Of a DNA stretch of 46,380 nucleotides, positions 36,601-46,380 are shown in pieces. Made by a program: the position numbers and the translations under genes. Source of the stretch: an uncultured Clostridium sp. (GTDB lineage: Bacteria > Bacillota > Clostridia > TANB77 > CAG-508); assembly GCA_946497695.1 (NCBI GenBank), contig CAMMLJ010000012.1:1-46380 (forward strand), in the 5' to 3' direction. Position 1 is the stretch's first letter. Each line of letters opens with the position of its first letter. Under the pieces are notes generated by a model. It was not told the origin of the DNA and did not search any database. It was given only the letters and a program-made list of their open reading frames with translations.

Positions 36601-38408
36601 TTTGTTATTTGTGCAGTTGACATTTTATATGTATTATTCTCGAATACTTTTGTTACTTGTACTGTTATTGGTGCTGTTATTATTTTTTCGTAGCCATCTG
36701 GTGCTTTTGTTTCTTCTATTGTTATTGTGTCTGTTCCTGTGGCTGTTACTGCAATTGGTCCTATATTTATTTCTCCACTTGCATTTGTTGTTTGTGTTAC
36801 TTCACCAGTTGGTGAATTGATTCTAAATTCTGCCCCTTGTAACTTTTTACTTGTATTTCCTTGTTCCACCTTTACAAGTTTTAAATTATATTCACTATCT
36901 TTTGGTATTAATTTATTTTCTACCGTTACTGTTATCGTACTTCCACTTACACTTATACTAGATCCCGTCTGGGTATTAGTTATTACAGCATTTGACATAG
37001 TATATGTATTACTTGATAGTGTTTTTGTTACTTGTACATTTATAGGTGCTGTTATTACTTTTTCATATCCATCTGGAGCTTGTGTTTCTTCTATTGTTAT
37101 TGTATCTGTTCCAGGTGTATTTATAGTAATTGGTCCTACATTAATCTCACCATTTGAGCTTGTTGTTTCTGTTACCGTTCCATTTGGACTTGTAATTCTA
37201 AATGTTGCACCTTGTAATTTGTTTGTTGTATTACCTTGTTCTACTTTTATAAGTTTTAAATTATATGAACCTTCTTTTGGAAATGTTACTTCTTTGTTAC
37301 CACTAAAAGCTTTTGGTGTTCTACCCAATTCTACTATTGGTTGTACTGTACTATCTCCAGATTTAGTCCAATATGTAGCTGTTGTTATAGTATAATTTCC
37401 ATTCATAGAAAATCTTAGACTTGTAATATTTTCTGAATTTACTGTGCTTATTGGTATTCTTAAATAGAAATTACTTCCAACTAATTGTTCTAAAGTTTGA
37501 CTTGTTTGACTCTTATTTGAGTCTAATAAAGTATATTTTCCGGCTAAACTTTTACCACTTTGGTCTGTTATACTAAAGTTTATAGTATATGGAGTGTCAT
37601 TGTTTTTATCTATTTTAAATGGTCCTACTATATAATTGCTTCCACTTACTTCTACTGTTGGGGTAGTATTTCCCATAGCTATTGGTGATGAAGTACTGTT
37701 AGAACTTGCTGTTGCTTTTTTTGCATTTTCTACAAGATATACAAACAATTTATCCATTTGGTCATATCTAGTTTGATTAATATCTTCTATTGCTTGATAT
37801 GCACTTGTTCCACCACTAGTTTTAGTTGATTGTAATACTGTTTGGAAAGATGCTTGATTTCCAAAATCTTTGTGATATGTTGAATCATCATAATTTGTAA
37901 AATACCATAATGCTAATTGTTGTACAACATCTATATCATCATCTGTAAGTTCGCTAGTTCCTGTTATTCCTGCATTTTGTAGTAATGTTGTTTTATCTGT
38001 ACTTGCAGTAGATGCACTTGGTATATATGAATGATTTAAAATCCACACTATTTGATTATAATATTGTGATGGTACAGGTAATGGATTCATACTATTTTTG
38101 TTCATAAAGTCATATGATAAATTATATGTTTCTTTAAAAACTCCTGGTTCTGAAGTATAGAATCCTTGTTCTGCTTTTAAACAATAAAGTGTTCTATCAT
38201 AATTTATTGCACTACCAGAATATGTTACTATTTTCCATACATATTTATCACTTACTTTATAACCATATTGTGTACTTCCTACTGGTTTTCTATATTCTTG
38301 TAATCCAAACTCTTGTGATGCAGCTTGCACTTTTCCTGATAATAATGCAAGTAGCATTACAATTATTCCTATCATAATCAATACAATTTTTTTATTTAAT
38401 AATTTCAT
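33633..38408 (-). CDS. Thioester-domain adhesin with three SpaA/CnaB-like domains and DUF11-like repeats
   Basis: This 1591-aa secreted protein has a signal peptide (about 1-30). The thioester domain has C76 (TLYCLKAEQGF) and the Gln of VVQQLALWYF. Three near-identical SpaA/CnaB-type domains start near 379, 509 and 633, each with YNLKLxKVE, LxGAxFxI and TIEET(K/Q)AP(D/A)GYE, a family known for Lys-Asn isopeptide bonds. DUF11-like repeats follow from about 753, 972, 1189 and 1386; the last three closely match the neighbour at 29490-33281. The C-terminus shows APVMLTVALGD, a membrane helix and KRYVL, again without LPXTG. Thioester head, SpaA stalk and DUF11 stalk suggest a long covalent adhesin. 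Consensus-like promoter upstream. Confidence 0.85.
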   Translation of the reverse strand: MKLLNKKIVLIMIGIIVMLLALLSGKVQAASQEFGLQEYRKPVGSTQYGYKVSDKYVWKIVTYSGSAINYDRTLYCLKAEQGFYTSEPGVFKETYNLSYDFMNKNSMNPLPVPSQYYNQIVWILNHSYIPSASTASTDKTTLLQNAGITGTSELTDDDIDVVQQLALWYFTNYDDSTYHKDFGNQASFQTVLQSTKTSGGTSAYQAIEDINQTRYDQMDKLFVYLVENAKKATASSNSTSSPIAMGNTTPTVEVSGSNYIVGPFKIDKNNDTPYTINFSITDQSGKSLAGKYTLLDSNKSQTSQTLEQLVGSNFYLRIPISTVNSENITSLRFSMNGNYTITTATYWTKSGDSTVQPIVELGRTPKAFSGNKEVTFPKEGSYNLKLIKVEQGNTTNKLQGATFRITSPNGTVTETTSSNGEINVGPITINTPGTDTITIEETQAPDGYEKVITAPINVQVTKTLSSNTYTMSNAVITNTQTGSSISVSGSTITVTVENKLIPKDSEYNLKLVKVEQGNTSKKLQGAEFRINSPTGEVTQTTNASGEINIGPIAVTATGTDTITIEETKAPDGYEKIITAPITVQVTKVFENNTYKMSTAQITNAQTGASLTLSGNTITVTVENKLIPKTSEYNLKLVKVEEGTSNKLEGAEFKINSPNGEVTQTTNASGEINIGPIAVTATGTDTITIEETQAPAGYEKIITAPITVQVTKVFENNTYKMSDAVITNAQNGADISLSGNTITVTVENKAKYFDLALRKYITQVNGENVANTRVPVIDTTSLTTGTTASYKHRKDPVAVTTGDKVIYNLMIYNEGQKPGRATKLQDQLPTGLVFNRVVSGNFELDSYSETDNLLKLRRTSNTDNLDAYNGTTLDSETIQIECAVTAVPTYKEQILTNVAWISEEYDAESNVTITNEENADRDSVPGTHPDVNKDNMEDYTGNNNKEDLTDDDYYFKGQEDDDDFEKLKVVYFDLALRKFITGRNDITLTNREPQVDVTQLADGSDTTAIYNHPKDPIQMQRGDIIIYTIRVYNEGSKDGYANEITDYLPEELEYLPDHEINQEYEWQVSSDGRIVTTDYLSKEKETSSRQNLLKAFDGTTLDYKDVKIACKIKDTAEVGKKLTNLAEITESKDSDGNDVVDRDSETDNVEVPTDEDLPNYKDDEIDKDYVPGQEDDDDFEKVKVVYFDLALRKFITAVDDTEITNRIPQLSIGEDGNIDYNHTKDPVEVENGNIVTYTLRIYNEGMMAGYASRVKDDVPDGLEFLPDNEINQEYRWVLSEDGTSIETDYLSKEQEQTEGANLIKAFDPELGITDTNPDYRDLKIAFRVTEPNTSDRILVNTAEISDDRDENNDPVDDIDSTPDNNNEWNEEDDLDKEFVKVKYFDLALKKWVSRAIVTNQDGSQNIIETGHTGDEDPETPAKVDLGRQDINRVTVKFEFQIKITNEGEIAGYATEVTDYIPEGLRFIGEDNPLWYPREPLNGRERVGTQQLANTLLQPGESATISILLTWINDPNNMGLKTNIAEISQDDNDSDTPDIDSTPDNFTDGEDDIDDAPVMLTVALGDTQKYIGLGFVVVAMLTGGIWAIKRYVL

Positions 38409-38442
38409 ATAACATCAATTCCTTCTATTTTTCCTAGCATAT

Positions 38443-38472
38443 ATTATAACTCGTTTTATCTTATAAAGTCAA
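38443..38472 (-). promoter_or_regulatory. SigA-type promoter of the 1591-aa adhesin gene
   Basis: TTGACT (38467-38472), 18 bases, then a perfect TATAAT (38443-38448) on the minus strand, 34 bases before the start codon. An overlapping TTGACA, 17 bases, TATAAG pair lies slightly upstream. Confidence 0.7.
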
Positions 38473-38510
38473 TTACATTTTTTGTCAAATTTGGATTATT
38501 TTTTTCTTTT

Positions 38511-38540
38511 CGGGATTTGGGGACGGTCTTTTTTTCCCTG
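38511..38540. repeat. GGGATTT-type palindromic element
   Basis: CGGGATTTGGGGACGGTC followed by a T-run and CCCTG. The arms are short (CGGGA/TCCC). It lies between the rpoC terminator and the adhesin promoter. Confidence 0.65.
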
Positions 38541-38554
38541 TTTTCTATAAAACA

Positions 38555-38583
38555 AAAAATGGTAGCATATTGCTACCATTTTT
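38555..38583 (-). terminator. Intrinsic terminator of rpoBC
   Basis: A perfect 13-bp stem AAAAATGGTAGCA/TGCTACCATTTTT with a 3-base loop, about 50 nt after the rpoC stop, ending in a T-run. It should separate rpoBC from the adhesin gene. Confidence 0.9.
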
Positions 38584-38602
38584 AAATTTTATTTAATTGA
38601 TT

Positions 38603-38630
38603 CGGGATTTTAGCACCGTCCCCAAATCCC
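38603..38630. repeat. GGGATTT-type palindromic element next to the rpoC stop
   Basis: Arms GGGATTT/AAATCCC (7 bp) with a loop containing ACCGTCCCC lie 3 bases past the rpoC stop codon. Confidence 0.7.
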
Positions 38631-38633
38631 TTT

Positions 38634-41600
38634 TTATGCATTTTGTTCTTCCTCATCTTGACCCTCTACATGAATTTTTAGATTTTTGTATCTATCCATT
38701 CCTGTTCCAGCTGGTATTAATTTACCTATCATAACATTTTCTTTTAATCCCATAAGATCGTCTGTCTTACCTTTTATTGCAGCTTCTGTTAATACTCTTG
38801 TTGTCTCTTGGAATGATGCAGCAGATAAGAAACTTTCTGTAGCTAATGATGCTTTTGTTATTCCTAATAATACACGTTTTGCTGTTGCTGGTCGCTTTCC
38901 TTCTGCTATAGCTTTTTCGTTTACTTCTTCTAGGTCATATACATTTACTAAAGAACCTGGGAATAAATCTGTATCTCCATTATCTTCAACTCTAACTTTC
39001 TTAATCATTTGTCTTCCGATAACTTCGATATGTTTATCGTTTATATCAACACCTTGGTTTCTATAAACTTTTTGTACTTCTTGTACAAGGTAAGTATATA
39101 CTCCCTCTGCTCCTTTTACTTTTAAGATATCATTTGGATTTAATGAACCTGTAGTTATTGGGTCTCCGGCTTCTATCTCGTCACCATCCATAACTTTTAG
39201 TTTTGCACCAAATGGTATTGTATAAGTCTTAGAATCATCTTTAGAAGTAATAATAACTTCTTTCTTTTTCTTGTCTTCTACTACTTTAACTTTACCAGAG
39301 ATTTCTGCCATAATTGCAAGTCCCTTTGGTTTTCTAGCTTCGAATAACTCTTCAACTCTAGGAAGACCTTGTGTGATATCTGCAACACCTGCAACACCAC
39401 CAGAGTGGATAGTTCTCATTGTAAGCTGTGTACCAGGCTCACCAATTGATTGTGCTGCAATAACACCTACTGCTTCTCCTATATTTACTAAGTCTTTTCT
39501 TGCTAATCCCATACCATAGCATTTACGACATACACCTTGTTTTGATCTACATCCTAAAACAGAACGTACTTTAACTTTTTCAATTCCAGCTGCTACTATT
39601 TTATCTGCTATTGCATCTGTTATCATTGTATTAGTATCTACTAAAATTTCTCCTGTTTTAGGATCTTTTAAATCTTCTATAACAAATCTTCCTAATAATC
39701 TTTCTCTTAATGTTTCGATTATTTGGTTTCCTTCTTTTATGTCACATAATACAATTCCGTCATGGCTTCCGCAGTCTTCTTCTCTTACTATAATGTCTTG
39801 AGATACATCAACTAATCTTCTTGTTAAGTATCCAGAGTCAGCTGTTCTTAAAGCTGTATCAGAAAGTCCTTTTCTAGCACCATGTGCAGAAATGAAGTAC
39901 TCTAAAGCATCTAGTCCTTCTGCAAATGATGATTTAATAGGAATTTCTACTGCTCTACCTGTAGTACTTGCCATAAGACCTCTCATACCTGCAATTTGTC
40001 TTAATTGGTTCATATTACCACGGGCTCCAGATTGAACCATCATGTATATTGGGTTTAAGTCATCAAAGTTTTCTTTCATTGCTTCTGTAACATCATTTGT
40101 TGCTTTATCCCATACATTAATAACTGCATTATATCTTTCTTCGTCTGTTATTAAACCACGTTTAAATTGTTTTCTTATTTGTTCTACTTGGTCTTCAGCT
40201 TTTGCTAATATATTAGCTTTTTCATCTGGAACCTTAACATCTGCTACAGAGAATGTAACACCTGCAAGTGTAGAATATTTAAATCCTGTTGCTTTAATAT
40301 AATCTAAAACTTCTGCTGCTTTAGATAAACCATGTACATTTATACATCTGTTTACTATATCTCCTAAGTTTTTCTTTATAACTGGGAAGTTTATTTCTAA
40401 ATCGAATTCGTGTTCTGGATCTGTTCTATCTACATATCCTAGATCTTGAGGAATTCCTTCATTATAAATAATTCTTCCTACTGTTGTTTGTACTTTCTTT
40501 GTTTTTACTACTCCATCTACTTCTTTACTAAATCTTACATATACTTTTGCATGTATTCCAACATCATGGTTTTCATAAGCCATTATAGCTTCATCTTTAT
40601 CTTTAAAGTACATACCTTCACCTTTTTCACCATCTAAGGCCATTGTTAGGTAATAACTTCCAAGAACCATATCTAGTGTTGGTACTGTAACTGGCTTACC
40701 ATCTTGTGGTTTTAATAAGTTGTTTACAGATAACATTAAAAATCTAGCTTCTGCTCGTGCTTCTGGTGATAATGGTAAGTGAATAGCCATTTGGTCACCG
40801 TCGAAGTCAGCATTAAATGGTGTACAAACTAATGGGTGTAATTTTATTGCTCTACCTTCTACTAAAACTGGCTCGAATGCTTGGATACCAAGTCTGTGTA
40901 GTGTAGGAGCACGGTTTAACATTACTGGATGATCTTTTATAACATCCTCTAATATTTCCCATACTTCTGGACTTAATTTTTCTACCATTCTTTTTGCATT
41001 TTTAATATTATGTGCAATTCCTCTTCCTACTAGTTCTTTCATAACAAATGGTTTAAATAATTCTACAGCCATTTCTTTTGGAAGACCACATTGGTATATC
41101 TTAAGTTCTGGACCTACAACGATAACTGAACGTCCAGAGTAGTCAACTCTTTTTCCTAGTAAGTTTTGACGGAATCTACCTTGTTTTCCTTTTAATAAAT
41201 CTGATAATGATTTTAATGGTCTATTACCAGCGCCTGTTACTGGTCTACCACGTCTTCCATTATCTATTAATGCATCTACAGATTCTTGTAACATTCTCTT
41301 TTCGTTTCTTACAATTATCTCTGGTGCACCTAGTTCTAATAATCTTTTTAATCTGTTATTTCTGTTTATAACTCTTCTATATAAGTCATTTAAATCAGAT
41401 GTTGCAAATCTACCACCATCTAATTGAACCATTGGTCTTAAATCTGGTGGGATTACAGGTATAACATTCATAACCATCCATTCTGGTCTGTTTCCAGATA
41501 GTCTAAATGCTTCTACTGTATCTAATCTTTTAACTAATTTTACTTTCTTTTGCTCACTTGCTTTAGAAATTTCTTTCTTTAAACTAGCAGATAATTTTTC

Positions 41601-42155
41601 TAGATCTATTTTTTCTAGTAATTTTCTTAATGCCCCTGCGCCCATTTCTGCTTTAAATGAATCTTTACCATATTTCTCTACAGCTTCATGATATTCTCTT
41701 TCATTTAAAACTTGTGCTTCCATTAAGCCTGATGTTCCTTTATCTGTTACTACATATGATGCAAAATATATAACTCTTTCTAGATTTCTTGGAGAAATAT
41801 CTAGCATTAATGCTATTCTGCTAGGTATTCCTTTAAAGAACCAAATGTGTGCAATTGGTGCTGCAAGTTCGATGTGTCCCATTCTTTCACGTCTTACTTT
41901 TGATTTTGTAACTTCTACACCACATCTATCACAAACGATTCCTTTATATCTAACTCTTTTATATTTTCCACAGTGACATTCCCAGTCTTTTGTAGGTCCA
42001 AATATTCTTTCGCAGAATAAACCATCTTTTTCTGGTTTTAATGTTCTATAGTTTATAGTTTCTGGTTTTTTAACTTCACCTTTTGACCATTCTCTTATTT
42101 TTTCATCAGAAGCTAAACCAATTTTTATTTTATCAAAGACTTCTAACTCGTCCAT
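38634..42155 (-). CDS. rpoC: DNA-directed RNA polymerase beta' subunit
   Basis: The 1173-aa beta' subunit forms the active-site cleft of RNA polymerase with beta. The N-terminal zinc site has C60, C62, C75 and C78. The catalytic magnesium loop [12 protein letters not shown] lies near residue 450, and the second zinc site appears as the [13 protein letters not shown] segment. Further landmarks are [20 protein letters not shown] and [19 protein letters not shown] (trigger-loop region). The length is usual for Firmicutes. ATG follows AAGGGGG at 8 bases. It is separated from rpoB by 89 bases with a hairpin, and ends at a strong terminator, so rpoB-rpoC form one unit. No anomalies were seen. Confidence 0.99.
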   Translation of the reverse strand: MDELEVFDKIKIGLASDEKIREWSKGEVKKPETINYRTLKPEKDGLFCERIFGPTKDWECHCGKYKRVRYKGIVCDRCGVEVTKSKVRRERMGHIELAAPIAHIWFFKGIPSRIALMLDISPRNLERVIYFASYVVTDKGTSGLMEAQVLNEREYHEAVEKYGKDSFKAEMGAGALRKLLEKIDLEKLSASLKKEISKASEQKKVKLVKRLDTVEAFRLSGNRPEWMVMNVIPVIPPDLRPMVQLDGGRFATSDLNDLYRRVINRNNRLKRLLELGAPEIIVRNEKRMLQESVDALIDNGRRGRPVTGAGNRPLKSLSDLLKGKQGRFRQNLLGKRVDYSGRSVIVVGPELKIYQCGLPKEMAVELFKPFVMKELVGRGIAHNIKNAKRMVEKLSPEVWEILEDVIKDHPVMLNRAPTLHRLGIQAFEPVLVEGRAIKLHPLVCTPFNADFDGDQMAIHLPLSPEARAEARFLMLSVNNLLKPQDGKPVTVPTLDMVLGSYYLTMALDGEKGEGMYFKDKDEAIMAYENHDVGIHAKVYVRFSKEVDGVVKTKKVQTTVGRIIYNEGIPQDLGYVDRTDPEHEFDLEINFPVIKKNLGDIVNRCINVHGLSKAAEVLDYIKATGFKYSTLAGVTFSVADVKVPDEKANILAKAEDQVEQIRKQFKRGLITDEERYNAVINVWDKATNDVTEAMKENFDDLNPIYMMVQSGARGNMNQLRQIAGMRGLMASTTGRAVEIPIKSSFAEGLDALEYFISAHGARKGLSDTALRTADSGYLTRRLVDVSQDIIVREEDCGSHDGIVLCDIKEGNQIIETLRERLLGRFVIEDLKDPKTGEILVDTNTMITDAIADKIVAAGIEKVKVRSVLGCRSKQGVCRKCYGMGLARKDLVNIGEAVGVIAAQSIGEPGTQLTMRTIHSGGVAGVADITQGLPRVEELFEARKPKGLAIMAEISGKVKVVEDKKKKEVIITSKDDSKTYTIPFGAKLKVMDGDEIEAGDPITTGSLNPNDILKVKGAEGVYTYLVQEVQKVYRNQGVDINDKHIEVIGRQMIKKVRVEDNGDTDLFPGSLVNVYDLEEVNEKAIAEGKRPATAKRVLLGITKASLATESFLSAASFQETTRVLTEAAIKGKTDDLMGLKENVMIGKLIPAGTGMDRYKNLKIHVEGQDEEEQNA

Positions 42156-42210
42156 TTCTTGCCCCCTTGACTTTATTTTTTAGTTTCGCAAAACTATTTA
42201 TTTAATTGCC

Positions 42211-42235
42211 CTGCCTAAATATAAAATTTAGGCAG
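42211..42235 (-). promoter_or_regulatory. Hairpin in the rpoB-rpoC gap
   Basis: Perfect 10-bp arms CTGCCTAAAT/ATTTAGGCAG with a 5-base loop. No T-run follows on the minus strand, so it is probably an RNA processing or stability element between rpoB and rpoC. A T-run follows on the plus strand. Confidence 0.6.
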
Positions 42236-42244
42236 CAATCTTTT

Positions 42245-45200
42245 TTAATCTAAATCTTCATCATCATCAAGATTATCTTTTGCTAAGTCATTACCATATA
42301 GGCCTTCATCATCTAAAAGTTCATCATTTTCGAATAATTCATCATTATCTTCTTCTTTGTCTAAATCGATTTCCTCATCGTCAGCTTCTATATATGAACT
42401 TTCAATTTCGCTTTCATTTAGAACTAAATCTTCTTTCTTCTTTGCTTCGTTATAGTCTATACCTTCGTCGATATCTTCTTTTAGTTCAATTTCTTTATTA
42501 TCTTTTGTATATAATCTCATATCTAATCCTAATGATTGTAATTCTTTTATTAATACTTTGAATGTTTCTGGAATTCCAGGTTCTGGAACATTTTCTCCTT
42601 TAACAATTGCTTCATAAGTTTTAACTCTTCCTACTACATCATCAGATTTAACTGTTAACATTTCTTGTAATGTATGAGCTGCACCATATGCTTCTAGTGC
42701 CCAAACTTCCATTTCTCCGAAACGTTGTCCACCGAATTGAGCTTTACCTCCTAATGGTTGTTGTGTAACTAAAGAATATGGTCCTGTTGAACGAGCATGT
42801 ATTTTGTCATCTACTAAGTGATGTAACTTAAGCATGTACATAACTCCTACTGTAATTGGTTCAGCAAATGGATCTCCTGTTCTACCATCATAAAGAATTG
42901 TTTTTCCATCTGGAGTATTTCCTGATTTAACTAATAATTCTTCTATTTCTTCTGATGTTGCACCATCAAAAACTGGTGTTGCAACATTCCATCCTAATTC
43001 TTTTGCTGCTAATCCTAAGTGTACTTCTAAAACTTGACCTAAGTTCATACGAGAAGGAACACCTAATGGGTTTAATAGGATATCTACTGGTGTACCATCT
43101 GGCATAAATGGCATATCTTCTTCTGGTAATATTCTAGAGATTGTACCTTTGTTACCATGACGTCCTGCCATTTTATCACCAACTGATATTTTTCTCTTTG
43201 TTGCTATATAACATCTTATTATTTGGTTTACACCTGGTCCTAATTCATCTGAATTATCTCTTGTAAATATTTTTACATCTACGATTGTTCCAGCTTCACC
43301 ATGTGGTACTTTAAGTGATGTATCTCTAACTTCACGAGCTTTTTCACCAAAGATTGCACGAAGTAATCTTTCTTCTGCTGTTAGTTCTGTTTCACCTTTT
43401 GGTGTAACTTTACCAACTAAGATATCTCCTGGTCTTACTTCTGCACCAATTCTGATAATACCATTTTCGTCTAGGTCTTTTAAGCTGTCTTCACCAACAT
43501 TTGGTATATCTCTTGTTATTTCTTCTGGTCCTAATTTTGTATCACGACATTCGCAATCATATTCTTCTATATGAATTGATGTAAATACGTCTTCTTTTAC
43601 TAATCTTTCATTTAAAAGTATAGCATCTTCGTAGTTATAACCTTCCCATGTAGAGAATGCTACTAGTACGTTTCTTCCTAATGCCATCTCACCATTTTTA
43701 GTAGCTGGTCCGTCTGCTATAGTATCTCCTTTTTTAACTTTTTCTCCAGCCACAACAATTGGTCTTTGATTAATACATGTACCACCATTTGTTCTTTTAA
43801 ATTTATTTAATTTATGTGTTTTTGTTGTTCCATTATTATATTTAACAGTAATTGCTTCACCTGTAACCTTTTGAATTACACCATCATCTTCTGCCAAAAT
43901 TAATATTCCAGAATCTTTTGCTGCTCTGTATTCCATACCTGTTCCAACTATTGGTGCTTCTGGGCTAATTAATGGAACTGCTTGACGTTGCATGTTTGCA
44001 CCCATAAGTGCACGTTTTGCATCATCATGCTCTAAGAATGGTATCATGGCTGCACCAATTGAAACTAATTGTTTTGGTGAAACATCCATTCCTGTTACCA
44101 TTTCTCTATCTACTTCTATGATATCGTTTCTATATCTAACTTTAACTCTTTTATTTACAAAAGTTCCATCTTCATTTAATGGCTCTTCAGCTTCTGCAAT
44201 ATAATTACCATCTTCGATGTCTGCACTCATATATTCAACTTTATCTGTAACTTTATGTGTTTCTGGATCTACTAATTTATATGGTGTTTCTATAAATCCA
44301 TATTCATTTATTTGTGCAAATGATGAAAGTGCAGATATAAGACCAATGTTTGGTCCTTCTGGAGACTCTATTGGGCATAGTCTACCATAGTGTGTATAGT
44401 GAATATCACGAACCTCGAAACCTGCTCTTTCTCTAGAAAGTCCTCCTGGTCCTAATGCAGAAATTCTTCTTTTATGTGTTAATTCTGATAATGGATTGGT
44501 TTGATCCATAAATTGTGATAATTGTGAGCTTCCAAAGAATTCTCTTATTGCAGATGTTATTGGTTTTGTATTAATTAATGTTTGTGGTGTTACTACATCT
44601 AAATCTTGAATTGTCATTCTTTCACGAACAACTCTTTCTAGTCTTGTTAAACCAATTCTAAATTGATTTTGTAATAATTCACCAACACAACGTATACGTC
44701 TATTTCCTAAATGGTCTATATCATCTATTTTTCCTAAATTATGATCTAAGTTTAATAAGTAGTTAACAGATGCTAAAATATCTTCTGTTGTAACATGTTT
44801 TGGTACTAATTCTTCATATCTTTGTTCTAATACATGGTGTAAATCTTTTTCTTCTGTGTTATCTAAGATACTTTTTAATACTTCATAATTTACCATTTCT
44901 TTAAAATGTAAGTCTGAAATATCTACATTTGTTACAAAATTATGAATATTTACTGTTCCATTTCCTATTATTTTTACAGGATTATCTTCTACTCTAACTT
45001 CTACAACATTTATACCAGAATTTTGAATTTCATCAGCTACATCTTTTGATATAACTTCTCCTGCTTCTACAAATACTTCTCCTGTTTCAGGATTTACTAT
45101 ATCTGTATGCGCAATTTTTCCTGTAATTCTTGTTGCTAGACTTAATTTTTTATTGTATTTGTATCTTCCTACTTTTGCTAAATCATATCTTCTTGCATCA

Positions 45201-45976
45201 AAGAATAGTCCATTGAATAAGTTTCTAGCAGCATCTACTGTTGGAAGTTCTCCTGGTCTTAATTTTTTGTAGATTTCGATTAATGCTTCATCTTGAGTTT
45301 TTATTGGGTCTTTTTCTAATGTTACTCTTAATTTTTCTTCATTTCCAAAGAAATCAAGTATTTGTTCATCTGTTGCTAATCCTAAAGCTCTTAATAATGT
45401 TGTTACTGGTAGTTTTCTAGTTCTATCTACACGAGCATAAAAAACATCATTACTGTCTGTTTCATATTCTATCCATGCACCTCTTATTGGCATTACTGTT
45501 GATGTAAATAATTTTTTACCTGTTTTGTCATAGGTAAAATCGTAGTAACATCCTGGTGAACGAACTAATTGGCTTACTACAACTCTTTCTGCACCATTAA
45601 TAATAAATGTTCCACTATCTGTCATTAAAGGGAAATCTCCTAAATAGATTTCTTGTTCTTTAATTTCTCCTGTTTCACGATTTATTAATCTTACTTTTAC
45701 ATGTAAACGTGTAGAATATGTAGCATCTCTTTCTTTAGCTTCTTCTAAAGAATATTTTGTTTTTTCCTCCATGTAATAATCGAAAAATTCTAGAACTAAG
45801 TTTCCTGAATAGTCGATGATTGGTGAAATGTCTTTTAAGACTTCTCCTAATCCTTCCTCGACAAACCACTCATAAGAATCTCTTTGCACCTTAATTAAGT
45901 TAGGCATTTCTATAAAGTCTCCAACTTTTGCAAAGTTTTTTCTTGAGCTTTTTTCATGCTTAATTTCTTTTAACAA
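42245..45976 (-). CDS. rpoB: DNA-directed RNA polymerase beta subunit
   Basis: The 1243-aa beta subunit of RNA polymerase. The rifampicin-binding region is canonical (near 480-510: [18 protein letters not shown], then [20 protein letters not shown]), with Gln, Asp, His and Ser at the positions where resistance changes usually occur, so rifampicin sensitivity is expected. Other landmarks: [23 protein letters not shown], and [24 protein letters not shown] near the end. The start is TTG at 45974-45976, supported by GAGGTGA 5 bases upstream and by conserved sequence before the first ATG. The C-terminus has an unusually acidic tail of about 60 residues (runs of D/E), beyond the usual end. Consensus promoter and long leader upstream. 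Confidence 0.99.
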   Translation of the reverse strand: MLKEIKHEKSSRKNFAKVGDFIEMPNLIKVQRDSYEWFVEEGLGEVLKDISPIIDYSGNLVLEFFDYYMEEKTKYSLEEAKERDATYSTRLHVKVRLINRETGEIKEQEIYLGDFPLMTDSGTFIINGAERVVVSQLVRSPGCYYDFTYDKTGKKLFTSTVMPIRGAWIEYETDSNDVFYARVDRTRKLPVTTLLRALGLATDEQILDFFGNEEKLRVTLEKDPIKTQDEALIEIYKKLRPGELPTVDAARNLFNGLFFDARRYDLAKVGRYKYNKKLSLATRITGKIAHTDIVNPETGEVFVEAGEVISKDVADEIQNSGINVVEVRVEDNPVKIIGNGTVNIHNFVTNVDISDLHFKEMVNYEVLKSILDNTEEKDLHHVLEQRYEELVPKHVTTEDILASVNYLLNLDHNLGKIDDIDHLGNRRIRCVGELLQNQFRIGLTRLERVVRERMTIQDLDVVTPQTLINTKPITSAIREFFGSSQLSQFMDQTNPLSELTHKRRISALGPGGLSRERAGFEVRDIHYTHYGRLCPIESPEGPNIGLISALSSFAQINEYGFIETPYKLVDPETHKVTDKVEYMSADIEDGNYIAEAEEPLNEDGTFVNKRVKVRYRNDIIEVDREMVTGMDVSPKQLVSIGAAMIPFLEHDDAKRALMGANMQRQAVPLISPEAPIVGTGMEYRAAKDSGILILAEDDGVIQKVTGEAITVKYNNGTTKTHKLNKFKRTNGGTCINQRPIVVAGEKVKKGDTIADGPATKNGEMALGRNVLVAFSTWEGYNYEDAILLNERLVKEDVFTSIHIEEYDCECRDTKLGPEEITRDIPNVGEDSLKDLDENGIIRIGAEVRPGDILVGKVTPKGETELTAEERLLRAIFGEKAREVRDTSLKVPHGEAGTIVDVKIFTRDNSDELGPGVNQIIRCYIATKRKISVGDKMAGRHGNKGTISRILPEEDMPFMPDGTPVDILLNPLGVPSRMNLGQVLEVHLGLAAKELGWNVATPVFDGATSEEIEELLVKSGNTPDGKTILYDGRTGDPFAEPITVGVMYMLKLHHLVDDKIHARSTGPYSLVTQQPLGGKAQFGGQRFGEMEVWALEAYGAAHTLQEMLTVKSDDVVGRVKTYEAIVKGENVPEPGIPETFKVLIKELQSLGLDMRLYTKDNKEIELKEDIDEGIDYNEAKKKEDLVLNESEIESSYIEADDEEIDLDKEEDNDELFENDELLDDEGLYGNDLAKDNLDDDEDLD

Positions 45977-46278
45977 CTAAATCACCTCTAAAACAAAATA
46001 TAAGCAGTTTGAAAAAAATTGTATATGAACATTGAAAAGTCCCTCTTGCAACTAAAACTTTATAGTAATTTACGAATTCCTGCTTTATAAATTTTTCAAT
46101 TAAAATATCGTTTTAGCTCAATTCCTCTTTTCAATTAAATATAACCGTTTTTAGGCAACAAAAAGGTATGCTGGCAACTACCTGTTTTTTATCTTTTGCC
46201 AACCTACCTTGTTTTTTAAAATTACTTTTTTCTAAATATTTTAATTATTTTTACCACCTTTTCAGCGTTTAAAATACC
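45977..46278 (-). other. Long 5' leader of rpoB with paired GGCAA elements
   Basis: About 300 nt separate the promoter from rpoB with no gene. On the minus strand UGGCAA (from 46196-46201) can pair with UUGCCA (from 46172-46177), and AGGUA can pair with UACCU followed by five Us (46160-46184). These overlapping hairpins look like an attenuator or leader regulator. I recognise no known riboswitch or r-protein leader class. Confidence 0.45.
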
Positions 46279-46284
46279 TTTTGT

Positions 46285-46314
46285 ATTATAGCATAAACTG
46301 CTATGTTTTGTCAA
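46285..46314 (-). promoter_or_regulatory. Consensus SigA promoter of rpoBC
   Basis: TTGACA (46309-46314) and TATAAT (46285-46290), both perfect, are 18 bases apart on the minus strand. Transcription would start near 46278. Confidence 0.85.
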
Positions 46315-46380
46315 TAAATTATGGTAAATTTCAGTAAAAAAGAGTAAATCTTGATAAAATCAATTTATTCTTTGCTACTG

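Noticed and set aside
36166..37395. Long plus-strand open frames of 175 and 222 codons opposite the SpaA-like domains
   Set aside because: They are antisense shadows of three near-identical coding repeats and repeat their own sequence accordingly. They have no ribosome sites, and their composition is hydrophobic as expected from the reverse of Thr/Ile/Glu-rich codons.
29490..38408. LPXTG-type sortase signals in the two adhesins
   Set aside because: No LPXTG or close variant precedes the C-terminal helices. The conserved segment is APVMLTVALGD, reported separately.
33507..38630. CRISPR array from recurring GGGATTTGGGGACG units
   Set aside because: The units are widely and irregularly spaced, palindromic and at gene ends, with no regular spacers or cas genes.

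Overview
The window comes from an AT-rich, low-GC Firmicute, most likely an uncultured Clostridia of animal or human gut type. The evidence is adjacent rpoB-rpoC, Gram-positive thioester/SpaA adhesins, a spore photoproduct lyase homologue, strong AGGAGG ribosome sites, and TGA used as a stop, which rules out a mycoplasma code. Nearly all genes are on the minus strand. The plus strand carries only a two-gene toxin-antitoxin operon.

Layout from left to right: (1) 84-2631, a minus-strand spore photoproduct lyase-family radical SAM gene, divergent from an MqsR-like toxin and a zinc-finger/HTH/Panacea antitoxin. (2) 2832-25752, an eleven-gene minus-strand cluster. In transcription order it encodes an 1818-aa membrane-anchored fibronectin-like surface protein, a 490-aa anchored surface protein, then F-type ATPase homologues c, b-delta fusion, alpha, gamma, beta and epsilon, then a multi-span membrane protein, a 414-aa single-span protein, and a 2882-aa giant surface protein with Fn3-like repeats, a carbohydrate-binding-like domain and GLUG-like repeats. 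(3) 26100-29400, an accessory patch with a DUF4143-family AAA ATPase, a PHP-domain phosphoesterase and decayed gene remnants. (4) 29490-38408, two paralogous thioester adhesins. (5) 38634-46380, rpoC and rpoB with a consensus promoter and a roughly 300-nt leader.

The candidate new system is region 2. The F1 part looks catalytically and mechanically intact: beta P-loop, catalytic Glu, alpha Arg finger and an exact DELSEED motif. The c-like subunit, however, has Ala60 where the ion-carrying Glu/Asp should be, and no recognisable subunit a is present. ATP hydrolysis by this complex should therefore not pump ions in the usual way. The genes lie in one tight cluster with four single- or double-anchored extracellular proteins whose membrane-proximal domains look alike. 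I infer an F1-driven machine that works on cell-surface proteins (movement, assembly, export or ligand handling), broadly analogous to the F1-like ATPases of mollicutes that were co-opted for gliding or immunoglobulin handling. This is inference from sequence and context.

A family of palindromic elements with core GGGATTTGGGGACGTTCC recurs at gene 3' ends. One copy appears to have supplied the last codons of the giant gene. No rRNA, tRNA, transposase, CRISPR array or origin was seen.
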